This document shows positions 8,453-15,940 of a stretch of DNA of 64,000 nt, piece by piece. This stretch comes from Aliamphritea hakodatensis (GTDB lineage Bacteria; Pseudomonadota; Gammaproteobacteria; Pseudomonadales; Balneatricaceae), in assembly GCF_024347195.1 (NCBI RefSeq), contig NZ_AP025281.1:1240001-1304000 (forward strand), given 5' to 3'. Made by a program: the position numbers and the translations under genes. A model generated the notes under the pieces. That model was not told the DNA's origin and searched no databases. It worked only from the letters and a program-made list of their open reading frames with translations. Numbering within the stretch: the stretch's first letter is position 1; every line of letters starts with the position of its first letter.

Positions 8453-8507
8453 ACCCCTCCGGGAAGTAAAGCTGAGCTTTATCAGCTTTACTTCATAACA
8501 GAGGGGT
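8453..8507 (+). promoter_or_regulatory. Long hairpin between hvfA and hvfB
   Basis: A perfect 13-base stem GAAGTAAAGCTGA (8463-8475) with TCAGCTTTACTTC (8482-8494), loop GCTTTA, sits inside an outer stem ACCCCTC (8453-8459) with GAGGGGT (8501-8507). Only a weak A/T stretch follows, so it fits a partial terminator or a 3' mRNA-stabilising stem that raises hvfA over hvfBCX, as is common for precursor genes. Confidence 0.8.
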
Positions 8508-8532
8508 TATATTTACTAAGAGAGGATAAACC

Positions 8533-9405
8533 ATGACTAATCAGGCATTTCAGATTGAAGGTGCTGGCCTGGGATTTCGCCGCTGTATGGGTGATTCGCT
8601 GGCAGAGGCCGGATCCGGTCGGGTTGATTTTCTGGAGGTAGCTCCGGAAAACTGGATGCGCTTAGGTGGCCGGTTTGCCAAGCTGTTCCGCCGCTATACT
8701 GAGCAGTATGACTTTGTTGCTCATGGTTTATCTCTTTCAATCGGTAGCCCTTCACCTCTGGACGTAGAGTTTCTGAAAGAACTTAAGGTCTTTATGGCTG
8801 AGCATAATATGAAAGGCTATTCCGAACATCTGAGTTACTGCAGTGATGACGGGCACCTTTATGATCTGATGCCAATTCCTTTCACTGAAGAAGCGGTACA
8901 TTATGTTGCCGGGCGTATCCGTCAGGTGCAGGATATCCTTGAACAGCGTATCGCAATGGAAAATATTTCCTATTATGCCGCGCCCGGTTCAGAAATGACG
9001 GAAATGGAATTCTTTACTGCGGTATTGAAGGAAGCAGACTGCGATATGCTGCTGGATGTGAATAACATTTATGTTAACAGTATCAATCACGGTTATGACG
9101 CAATTGAGTTTTTGAATCAGGTACCGGGTGAGCGGATCAGTTACATTCATGTTGCCGGCCACTATAACGAAGCGGAAGACCTGATCGTTGATACCCATGG
9201 TGCTGATGTGATTGATCCTGTCTGGGATATTTTGCAGCATACTTATGCCCGGTTCGGTACTGTTCCCACATTGCTGGAGCGCGATTTTAATATCCCGCCG
9301 ATGCAGGAATTACTGAAAGAAGTTGATCTGATTCGCGGCTATCAGCAGGCAGCAGACGCGGCGCGTTTATCGTCTGCGAAGGGGGCTCAGCATGCAGTCG
9401 CCTAA
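8533..9405 (+). CDS. hvfB: HvfB, MNIO-family (DUF692) multinuclear iron oxidase
   Basis: A 290-residue TIM-barrel enzyme of the DUF692 family, relatives of MbnB. It is expected to use two or three non-haem irons and oxygen to modify precursor cysteines. Likely metal ligands are visible in conserved places: His64 (VAHGLSLSIGS), Glu98-His99 (SEHLSY), Glu143-Asn144 (MENISYY), Asp175/Asn178/His186 (DVNNIYVNSINHG), His206 and His210 (IHVAGH), Asp220-His222 (DTHG) and Glu249 (LLERD). Exact ligand assignment is inferred from the family. GAGAGGA precedes the ATG. The gene overlaps hvfC by 14 bases, which supports a tight complex. Confidence 0.94.
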   Translation: MTNQAFQIEGAGLGFRRCMGDSLAEAGSGRVDFLEVAPENWMRLGGRFAKLFRRYTEQYDFVAHGLSLSIGSPSPLDVEFLKELKVFMAEHNMKGYSEHLSYCSDDGHLYDLMPIPFTEEAVHYVAGRIRQVQDILEQRIAMENISYYAAPGSEMTEMEFFTAVLKEADCDMLLDVNNIYVNSINHGYDAIEFLNQVPGERISYIHVAGHYNEAEDLIVDTHGADVIDPVWDILQHTYARFGTVPTLLERDFNIPPMQELLKEVDLIRGYQQAADAARLSSAKGAQHAVA

Positions 9406-10162
9406 GCCGGAGTTTACCGACCTGCAGTACCGGTTTGCCGGTACCATCCGCGACCCTGAGCATGTGGCGACGCTGGAAGATGTAGAAGAGCGTCGCATGA
9501 AAATATACCGCGAGCTTTTTTATAACAACGTCGCAGGCTTTGTGAATTCCGGATTTCCGGTTTTGAAAAGCCTGTCTGATGAAGCCTACTGGCAGCAACT
9601 GATCCGTGACTTCCTGATCGAACACCGTTGTCAGACGCCTTATTTTCTTGAAATTGCTCAGGAATTCGTGACTTACGTTTCTGAGGTTCGGGAACCGCGC
9701 AGCGAAGATTTACCTTTTTTAGCGGCACTGGCTCATTACGAATGGGCTGAACTGGCGCTGGATACCGCTGAAGACCCTGATGATCTGAGTACTGTTAATC
9801 CTGAAGGGGATTTACTTAGCGGGCACCCTGTTCAGTCTCCGCTTGCATGGTCGCTGATGTATGAGTATCCGGTACATCATATCAGTGAATCTTTTATTCC
9901 TGAGGCGAAGTCTGAAGTGCCAACCTGCCTGGTGGTTTACCGGAATAACCGGGACCAGGTGAAGTTTATGGAGATAAATCCGTTAACTGCACGGTTACTC
10001 CACCTGTTAGCTGAAGATACTGATTTGAGCGGGCGTGACGCGCTGCTCCAGATTGCTGCTGAAATGGCACACCCTGATCCGGAAGTGATTGTGCAGGGCG
10101 GGCTGAGCATATTAGAACAACTGCGACAGACAGAAATAATTTTAGGTACCAACAATAACTAA
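9392..10162 (+). CDS. hvfC: HvfC, DUF2063 partner of the MNIO oxidase
   Basis: A 256-residue protein with the HvfC/BufC N-terminal (DUF2063) domain over residues about 10-100: the R/E-rich helix VEERRMKIYRELFYNNV followed by GFPVLKSL and FLIEHRCQTPYFLEIAQEF. Early annotation of this domain as DNA-binding is misleading; in characterised systems the partner binds the precursor leader and the oxidase. The C-terminal half (from about 150) has no motif I recognise but is typical in length. The ATG lies inside hvfB after AAGGGGG. Confidence 0.92.
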   Translation: MQSPKPEFTDLQYRFAGTIRDPEHVATLEDVEERRMKIYRELFYNNVAGFVNSGFPVLKSLSDEAYWQQLIRDFLIEHRCQTPYFLEIAQEFVTYVSEVREPRSEDLPFLAALAHYEWAELALDTAEDPDDLSTVNPEGDLLSGHPVQSPLAWSLMYEYPVHHISESFIPEAKSEVPTCLVVYRNNRDQVKFMEINPLTARLLHLLAEDTDLSGRDALLQIAAEMAHPDPEVIVQGGLSILEQLRQTEIILGTNNN

Positions 10163-10178
10163 AAGCTAGGAATGTTCT

Positions 10179-10790
10179 ATGGCTAACCAATTGGTGAAAC
10201 ACTATAACTCAGTACATAATTTGCTGGACAAGACCCGCTTTGCAGATGGCATTGCGCCTTTACTGCTCCGGCTCTATCTGGCGCCTGTGCTGATGCAGGC
10301 AGGTTATAACAAACTTTCTCATTTTGAAGACACCGCCGCCTGGTTTGGTAATCCTGACTGGGGTCTGGGACTGCCATTTCCGGAAGTGATGGCAGCACTG
10401 GCTGCGGGTACAGAGTTCTTTGGCGGTATTTTACTGATTATTGGTCTGGCGACCCGCTGGATTTCAATTCCGCTGATGGTCACCATGCTGGTGGCGGCGT
10501 TCACCGTGCATATTGATAACGGCTGGCTGGCAATTTCCGATGCAAGCAGCTGGTTGGCCAATGACCGGGTAATGGAAGCGTCAGAGCGTCTGGCCCGTGC
10601 GAAAGAAATTTTACGTGACAATGGTAACTATAGCTGGCTGACCGGCCGGGGATCAGTGGTCATTCTGAATAATGGTATTGAGTTTGCTATCACTTACTTC
10701 ATTATGCTTCTGAGCCTGTTCTTTACTGGCGGTGGCCGTTACCTGAGCATTGATTACTGGCTGGCGAAGTCGTTTCGTAACCAGGATTGA
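10179..10790 (+). CDS. hvfX: HvfX, DoxX-family membrane protein
   Basis: A 203-residue inner-membrane protein of the DoxX type. Hydrophobic helices lie near residues 26-42, 68-88, 92-112 and 158-180; the family signature MQAGYNKL and the EFFGGILLIIGLATR segment are clear. A hydrophilic insert of about 40 residues separates helices three and four, typical for the HvfX branch. It ends the operon just before a strong terminator. A redox, quinone-linked or transport role in handling the copper peptide is possible, but not shown by sequence. Confidence 0.88.
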   Translation: MANQLVKHYNSVHNLLDKTRFADGIAPLLLRLYLAPVLMQAGYNKLSHFEDTAAWFGNPDWGLGLPFPEVMAALAAGTEFFGGILLIIGLATRWISIPLMVTMLVAAFTVHIDNGWLAISDASSWLANDRVMEASERLARAKEILRDNGNYSWLTGRGSVVILNNGIEFAITYFIMLLSLFFTGGGRYLSIDYWLAKSFRNQD

Positions 10791-10824
10791 GTAGTTCGCT
10801 GTTCTCCACAGTGAGTAGACCTTT

Positions 10825-10850
10825 GCAGCACCTTTGGGTGCTGCTTTTTT
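10825..10850 (+). terminator. Terminator of the hvf operon
   Basis: GCAGCACC (10825-10832) and GGTGCTGC (10837-10844) enclose a TTTG loop, followed by six T. It closes hvfABCX before the convergent gene. Confidence 0.93.
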
Positions 10851-10861
10851 ATGCCTGTTAA

Positions 10862-11284
10862 TCAGATACTCTGATCGGTTTCCGCACTGGCCGGAGGGCG
10901 TTGGGGCAGTTTCTCCAGTATTTCATCCAGTAAGAACTGGCAGGTTTCACTGCTGTTCACGCCTGCGCTCAGATTATTGAGTAACTGACTGAGCCATTCC
11001 CGGGTGATCATTTCCGGTGTTTGTATCTCAGGCAGGCTGTCTGTTTCGGCACGGGTGTTCTGTTCGATGCAGCGAATATAATCGTCTGTATTTTTTCCCA
11101 GAATCTGGCTTTGCTGCTCCAGTGTCTGAAAAAGCTGTCTGAGCTCAGTGAAAGGTTCAGCTGCTGCCGGGCCGGAAGCGGCGTGGTCCCCTGCAAGGGA
11201 AACCGCAGACGCAATGATCAGGCCGCTGCACAGCAGCGAATGTCTTATCAGTCTGTGTGCAGATTTCAGGTGATGAAATGACAT
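10862..11284 (-). CDS. Small exported protein of unknown function
   Basis: A 140-residue product not recognised as a known family. The N-terminus is a signal peptide (IRHSLLCSGLIIASAVSLAG). The mature part is mostly helical and Q/E-rich, with two cysteines (IRCIEQN and ETCQFLL) that could form a disulfide, and a disordered P/A-rich end. The start is the ATG at 11284, placed five bases after GGAGG; the longer GTG frame covers that site. It follows trmO by 32 bases on the same strand and is convergent to hvfX, so a link to copper handling is only positional. Confidence 0.65.
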   Translation of the reverse strand: MSFHHLKSAHRLIRHSLLCSGLIIASAVSLAGDHAASGPAAAEPFTELRQLFQTLEQQSQILGKNTDDYIRCIEQNTRAETDSLPEIQTPEMITREWLSQLLNNLSAGVNSSETCQFLLDEILEKLPQRPPASAETDQSI

Positions 11285-11316
11285 GGATACCTCCGGCACA
11301 GTTGCAGAAGAAAGGA

Positions 11317-12033
11317 CTAACTATCCAGTATAATTTCGTTGACCTGAATATACTCGGAATTAATCATCCAGCGAATATTCAGGTCATGTAACCGGATGCC
11401 ATATACGCGTTCGTCCTGTTTGTTCTTGTGGTAAGCCGGGCGGGGGTCACAGCGAAGAATCTCTTCAATCTGTGTCTGCAGGGGAACAGCTAAACGAGCT
11501 GCGTGAGTGTGTAAGGCTGCTTCGGCTGCCGGCGTGAACCTGACATCCAGGTCCAGCGATTCAGCCCGGGTTGCCAGCTCAAAGCTGGCATCCTCAATGA
11601 TATCGCTGTACGGAAGGTAGGGTTTAATATCTAGGATCGGTGTCTGGTCCAGTAAATCCGCGCCGCTGACATCCAGATAGATGCCGTTATTTTCAATCCG
11701 GACAGTTTCCAGCCTGACCGGTGAAAGGCCGATAGGATTTGGTCTGAACGGTGAGCGGGATGCCAGAACCCCGAGTTTCTGATTGCCGCCGAGCCGGGGT
11801 GGTCTGACACTGGGTGACCAGCCTTTATCAACACAGGCGCTGAATACAAAAACCAGCCATATGTGTGAGCAGGTCTCCAATCCTTTGACAGCTTCAGCGG
11901 ATGCAAACTCAGGTAGCAGCTCAATGGTGGCTGTCATTGAAGATGCCAGGCCGGGCTGACGGGGAATGCCGAACTTTTCTTTAAATCCACTGTGAATGAT
12001 AGCTATTGGTTTAAGGTTGAGTTCGGCAATCAT
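11317..12033 (-). CDS. trmO: tRNA (N6-threonylcarbamoyladenosine-37-N6)-methyltransferase TrmO
   Basis: Adds a methyl group from S-adenosylmethionine to t6A37 of tRNAs for ACY codons. The 238-residue protein has the TsaA/UPF0066 beta-barrel core (KPIAIIHSGFKEKFGIPRQP, LETCSHIWLVFVF, SRSPFRPNPIGLS) and the SGADLLDQTPILDIKPYLP motif, with the usual C-terminal extension containing RCDPRPAY. It is transcribed toward the small exported protein and away from comF, whose stop is 64 bases upstream. Confidence 0.92.
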   Translation of the reverse strand: MIAELNLKPIAIIHSGFKEKFGIPRQPGLASSMTATIELLPEFASAEAVKGLETCSHIWLVFVFSACVDKGWSPSVRPPRLGGNQKLGVLASRSPFRPNPIGLSPVRLETVRIENNGIYLDVSGADLLDQTPILDIKPYLPYSDIIEDASFELATRAESLDLDVRFTPAAEAALHTHAARLAVPLQTQIEEILRCDPRPAYHKNKQDERVYGIRLHDLNIRWMINSEYIQVNEIILDS

Positions 12034-12097
12034 TATCAGGTGTCCTGAGTTAAACGAAGCGCAATTATAGCCCTAAACCGGGCTGTTTATGATGGCT

Positions 12098-12799
12098 TTA
12101 TTTACCGGACGGTTTATCTGTTCTGGCCAGAGCGAAAACCTCAACCCGCTTGCAGCCGGCCTGTTTGAGTATTCTGCTGAGTATATTTGCCGTAGTGCCC
12201 GTAGTGACGACGTCGTCAATCAGCATGACGTGAGGTGGCGGGGCATTCACGCACTGAAAACTGTGTCGCAGATTTTGCCTGCGCCTGGCTGCGCTGAGGT
12301 TAATCTGATTCCGGGTGTGTATGCGTTTATGCAAAATGTCATTTCTTATCGGGATATTTAGCTTCCGGTTCACATCCCGTGCCAGCAACCAGGCATGATT
12401 ATATTCCCGCTTTAACAGTTTTCTCGGGTGCATCGGGACAGGAATCAGGCAATCGGGTTTGACCGCCAGACTGACGCTTTGCAGGGCAAGTTGATGCAGC
12501 GCTGACAGATAATCGGTACGGTTGTTAAACTTTCCCGGTGGGATCAGCGCGTTCACCGGAAATGCGTATCGGAAAGCGCAGTACACCCGGTCAAAAACCG
12601 GTTTTGTTCGCAGGCATGCCGGGCAGTGGTTATTTGTCGAGCTGAGCGGCAGTGCGCATGTGAGACATTGTTCTTCAAGCCAGGGTAACTCCAGCTGGCA
12701 GTCCCTGCATATCTGAGAATCGCAGGGATGTTTAAGCTGACAAATCAGACAGATGCGCTGCTTAAAAAATGTACAGATGTCTTTGGGTTTGCGTAACAT
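12098..12799 (-). CDS. ComF-family phosphoribosyltransferase-like protein
   Basis: A 233-residue protein with an N-terminal four-pair cysteine region (CLIC, CRDC, CLTC, CPAC), probably two zinc sites, then a type I phosphoribosyltransferase fold with the PRPP-binding motif MLIDDVVTTGTTA. ComF is needed for DNA uptake in competent bacteria; E. coli GntX/YhgH is a homologue. Like most gammaproteobacterial copies it lies divergent from bioB, with only a few bases between its ATG and the bioB -35 box. Confidence 0.9.
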   Translation of the reverse strand: MLRKPKDICTFFKQRICLICQLKHPCDSQICRDCQLELPWLEEQCLTCALPLSSTNNHCPACLRTKPVFDRVYCAFRYAFPVNALIPPGKFNNRTDYLSALHQLALQSVSLAVKPDCLIPVPMHPRKLLKREYNHAWLLARDVNRKLNIPIRNDILHKRIHTRNQINLSAARRRQNLRHSFQCVNAPPPHVMLIDDVVTTGTTANILSRILKQAGCKRVEVFALARTDKPSGK

Positions 12800-12802
12800 G
12801 AG

Positions 12803-12830
12803 TTGACAGATTTCCTTATCCGTTTATCAT
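12803..12830 (+). promoter_or_regulatory. bioB promoter (sigma-70 type)
   Basis: A perfect TTGACA (12803-12808), a 16-base spacer, then TATCAT (12825-12830; five of six). The transcript would begin near 12837 and run through the folded leader at 12835-12875. The -35 lies four bases from the comF start codon, so bound polymerase may interfere with comF expression. Confidence 0.7.
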
Positions 12831-12834
12831 TAGC

Positions 12835-12875
12835 CACTTGCCAAAAGCGGTTGTTTTCCAACCGTTCATCAAGTG
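12835..12875 (+). promoter_or_regulatory. Nested inverted repeats in the bioB leader
   Basis: CACTTG (12835-12840) pairs with CAAGTG (12870-12875) and, inside, CGGTTG (12848-12853) with CAACCG (12859-12864) around TTTTC. The end abuts the ribosome binding site GACAGGA (12874-12880). It does not match the BirA box (TTGTAAACC with GGTTTACAA), though the inner arm is operator-like. It could be a protein operator or an mRNA stem gating translation. Confidence 0.55.
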
Positions 12876-12886
12876 ACAGGACCGAC

Positions 12887-13936
12887 ATGAGTATGCAGCA
12901 ATTAAGTGCTATCCGACACGACTGGACTAAAGACGAAGTACAGGCTTTATTTGACCTGCCTTTTAACGATCTGTTGTTTCAGGCACAGCTTGTTCACCGT
13001 GAAAATTTTAATCCTAACGAAGTACAGGTAAGTACGCTGCTGTCGATCAAAACAGGTGCCTGTCCGGAAGACTGTAAGTATTGCCCTCAGAGTGGTCATT
13101 ACAACACAGGCCTGGAAAAAGAGCGCCTGATGCAGGTTGAAAAGGTTCTGGAAAAGGCCCGTAAAGCAAAGGAAACCGGTTCAACCCGTTTCTGCATGGG
13201 AGCCGCCTGGAAGCATCCGGCTGAAAAAGACATGCCGTATGTACTGGAAATGGTTAAAGAAGTTAAGAAGTTAGGTCTGGAAACCTGTATGACACTGGGC
13301 ATGCTGGATCAGGACAAAGCTGAACGCCTGGCGGATGCGGGTCTGGATTACTATAACCACAACCTGGATACCTCACCGGAATATTACGACAAGATTATTA
13401 CCACCCGTACTTTCCAGGACCGTCTGGATACTCTGCATAACGTGCGTGAATCCGGCATGAAGGTATGCAGTGGCGGTATTCTGGGGATGGGTGAGACCGC
13501 AACTGACCGTATCGGTTTATTGCGTCAGTTGGCAAATATGCCAACGCAACCTGAAAGTGTGCCTATTAACATGCTGGTGAAGGTAAAAGGCACGCCAATG
13601 GAAAATGTGGATGACCTGGATCATCTTGAGTTTGTCCGTACTATCGCTGTAGCACGTATTATGATGCCGGCTTCCCACGTACGTCTGTCCGCTGGCCGGG
13701 AGAGTATGAGTGATGAAATGCAGGCGATGACTTTTATGGCGGGTGCTAACTCCATTTTCTATGGTGAATGTCTGCTGACAACCCCTAACCCGGAAACTCA
13801 CCGTGACCTGCAGCTCTTTAAGCGCCTGGGTATTAATCCTGAACAGCGTATCAGTGAAAATGACGATACTCAGGAACAGGTGATTATGCAGTCACTGCAA
13901 AAGCAGCAGGACGATTCGTTCTTCTACGAAGCCTGA
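12887..13936 (+). CDS. bioB: Biotin synthase
   Basis: Radical-SAM enzyme that inserts sulfur into dethiobiotin, the last step of biotin synthesis. The 349-residue protein shows the CX3CX2C cluster motif at Cys59, Cys63, Cys66 (CPEDCKYCPQSG) and the [2Fe-2S] region with CMTLGML and YYNHNLDTSPE. I chose ATG 12887 (MSMQQLSAIR) with GACAGGA upstream; the longer frame from 12803 runs through the promoter. First gene of bioBFHCD. Confidence 0.96.
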   Translation: MSMQQLSAIRHDWTKDEVQALFDLPFNDLLFQAQLVHRENFNPNEVQVSTLLSIKTGACPEDCKYCPQSGHYNTGLEKERLMQVEKVLEKARKAKETGSTRFCMGAAWKHPAEKDMPYVLEMVKEVKKLGLETCMTLGMLDQDKAERLADAGLDYYNHNLDTSPEYYDKIITTRTFQDRLDTLHNVRESGMKVCSGGILGMGETATDRIGLLRQLANMPTQPESVPINMLVKVKGTPMENVDDLDHLEFVRTIAVARIMMPASHVRLSAGRESMSDEMQAMTFMAGANSIFYGECLLTTPNPETHRDLQLFKRLGINPEQRISENDDTQEQVIMQSLQKQQDDSFFYEA

Positions 13937-13952
13937 TTAAACGCATTTCTTC

Positions 13953-13977
13953 CGGCCATGGCGCCTTGCCATGGCCG
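13953..13977. repeat. Palindromic stem between bioB and bioF
   Basis: CGGCCATGGC (13953-13962) and GCCATGGCCG (13968-13977) form a perfect 10-base stem with loop GCCTT. There is no U tract, so it is unlikely to terminate; it may stabilise the upstream mRNA or lower bioF expression. It buries the ATG at 13971. Confidence 0.75.
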
Positions 13978-13994
13978 TACCTGATGGTTCGACT

Positions 13995-15152
13995 ATGTCA
14001 TTCTCACAGTTACAGGATGAACTGAATCTGCGCAAGCAGGCTTCACTTTACCGTACCCGCAGAACCCTGCAAACGCCTCAGTCGCCGAACATCAAAGTGG
14101 ATGGGAAGGACTATCTGGCGTTCTGTTCAAATGATTATCTGGGGCTGGCTAACCATCCTGATGTGATAGCTGCTTTTCAGAACGCTGCCAATCTTTACGG
14201 CGTGGGGGGCGGTGCCTCGCACCTGGTCAGTGGCCACAGTCAGGCCCACCATGAACTTGAGCTGGCACTGGCAGAATTTACCGGCCGCGACAGAGCGCTG
14301 TTATTTTCAACCGGATATATGGCAAATCTGGGCGCGGTAACTGCGTTGCTTGATAAGCAGGACGGCGTGTTTGAAGACCGGGTAAACCATGCTTCCCTGT
14401 TGGATGCAGGCCTGTTAAGCGGTGCCCGTTTTCAGCGTTATTTACATAACGATGCGACAAACCTGCAGACCCGTCTGCAGCGCAGTGAAACCCGCCGTAA
14501 GTTAGTGATCACGGACGGTGTGTTCAGTATGGACGGCGACATTGCACCATTATCTGAGCTGGCAGATGTCAGCTGCGCAGCGGATGCCTGGATGATGGTT
14601 GATGATGCTCATGGCCTGGGATGTATCGGTAAAGAAGGGCGGGGCAGCGTTGATCACTTCGGGCTTGGGCAGGATGATGTGCAGATTCTGATGGGAACGC
14701 TGGGCAAAGCATTCGGGACTGCCGGAGCATTTATCGCCGGTTCAGACGTGCTGATCGAAACCTTAATTCAGCATGCCCGCAGTTATATCTATACCACCAG
14801 TATGCCGCCGGCCGTTGCTGCTGCAACCCTGCGGAGCTTGCAACTGGTGCGGGAAGAAGAATGGCGGCGGGAAAAACTTCGGGCGTTGATCGCACAGTTC
14901 CGGACCGGCTGTGAGTCACTGGGTTTAGCTTTAATGGATTCACAGACACCTATTCAGCCGGTGATGGTCGGTAGCAGTGAGACGGCTATGCAGATGAGTG
15001 CAGCGCTGGAAGCAAAGGGTATCTTTATTACGGCAATCCGCCCGCCGACCGTGCCGAAGAATGAAGCCAGGTTACGTGTAACCCTCAGTGCCAGCCATAC
15101 TGAAGCGGACGTTGACCGTTTGCTGGTCGCGCTCAGTGAGGTGAAGATATGA
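13995..15152 (+). CDS. bioF: 8-amino-7-oxononanoate synthase
   Basis: PLP enzyme condensing pimeloyl-ACP with alanine. The 385-residue protein has YLAFCSNDYLGLANHPDV near the start, GGASHLVSGH, the DDAHGLGCIGKEGRG substrate region, and MGTLGKAFGTAGAF with the PLP lysine. I chose ATG 13995 (MSFSQLQDEL), matching family N-termini, over 13971, which lies in the palindrome; neither has a strong Shine-Dalgarno. The stop overlaps bioH in ATGA. Confidence 0.95.
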   Translation: MSFSQLQDELNLRKQASLYRTRRTLQTPQSPNIKVDGKDYLAFCSNDYLGLANHPDVIAAFQNAANLYGVGGGASHLVSGHSQAHHELELALAEFTGRDRALLFSTGYMANLGAVTALLDKQDGVFEDRVNHASLLDAGLLSGARFQRYLHNDATNLQTRLQRSETRRKLVITDGVFSMDGDIAPLSELADVSCAADAWMMVDDAHGLGCIGKEGRGSVDHFGLGQDDVQILMGTLGKAFGTAGAFIAGSDVLIETLIQHARSYIYTTSMPPAVAAATLRSLQLVREEEWRREKLRALIAQFRTGCESLGLALMDSQTPIQPVMVGSSETAMQMSAALEAKGIFITAIRPPTVPKNEARLRVTLSASHTEADVDRLLVALSEVKI

Positions 15153-15940
15153 AGCTGCATCTGAGTTATGCAGGCCAGCCGTTGCATCAGGCGCCGACCC
15201 TGGTGCTGCTGCATGGTTGGGGGATGCACAGTGAAATCTGGCGGCCTCTGAGTGGGTTACTGGAAGATGATTTTTCACTGGTGCTGGTTGATTTACCAGG
15301 CCACGGGCGAAGTCAGGCCGCCGCTGAAAGCAGTACGCTGAATGGCATGGTGACGGAGATTCACAACGCGTTGCTGCAAGCCGGCATTCCACAAGCAGCC
15401 TGGTTGGGTTGGTCGCTGGGTGGCATTGTGGCGATGACTTATGCGTTGACCTACAGGGAAAATATCACGTCATTAATGACACTCTGCACAAGCCCTTGTT
15501 TTGTTGCACGGGAAGACTGGGCGGCGGGGATGGATGCCGAAACGTTCGCTCAGTTCAGTGAAGCCTTTAAAACACAGCCACAGAAAACCCTGCAGCGTTT
15601 CGCCATGCTTCAGGTGCAGGGATCAGCAAGCGCCCGGCAGGATCTCAAGCAACTGAAGTCACTGATCAGCAGTATTCCGGACCCTGATTATCCGGCTGTC
15701 AGCGCGGCGCTGGAAGTTCTCGAAGCAGATTACCGGTCGCTCTTCAGTGCCGCGGATCAGTCTGACCTCCCGGTGACGCATCTTTTGTGTGAGCTTGATA
15801 CGCTGGCGCCGATAAGTGCTACTGAGTATCTGCAGCAGCTGCCGGGGTCCGCTGTGGCCGTATTAGCAGGCTCGTCCCATGTACCTATGCTGTCAGATCC
15901 GCAGATGCTTGCCGGGCGGATAAGGGAGCATCTGAAATGA
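15149..15940 (+). CDS. bioH: Pimeloyl-ACP methyl ester carboxylesterase
   Basis: Serine hydrolase that frees pimeloyl-ACP from its methyl ester, ending the BioC-started chain. The 263-residue alpha/beta hydrolase has the oxyanion segment LLHGWGMHSEIW, nucleophile elbow GWSLGG, an Asp in CELDTLAPIS and a His in GSSHVPML. CTSPCFVAREDWAAGM is a BioH hallmark. Four-base overlaps with bioF and bioC show translational coupling. Confidence 0.95.
   Translation: MKLHLSYAGQPLHQAPTLVLLHGWGMHSEIWRPLSGLLEDDFSLVLVDLPGHGRSQAAAESSTLNGMVTEIHNALLQAGIPQAAWLGWSLGGIVAMTYALTYRENITSLMTLCTSPCFVAREDWAAGMDAETFAQFSEAFKTQPQKTLQRFAMLQVQGSASARQDLKQLKSLISSIPDPDYPAVSAALEVLEADYRSLFSAADQSDLPVTHLLCELDTLAPISATEYLQQLPGSAVAVLAGSSHVPMLSDPQMLAGRIREHLK

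Noticed and set aside
12848..12864. Inverted repeat CGGTTG-TTTTC-CAACCG as a BirA operator
   Set aside because: The BirA consensus has long TTGTAAACC/GGTTTACAA arms with about 15 bases between; the sequence and spacing here do not fit.
12803..12886. 28-residue N-terminal extension of bioB
   Set aside because: It coincides with the TTGACA/TATCAT promoter and folded leader; the real start has a ribosome binding site.
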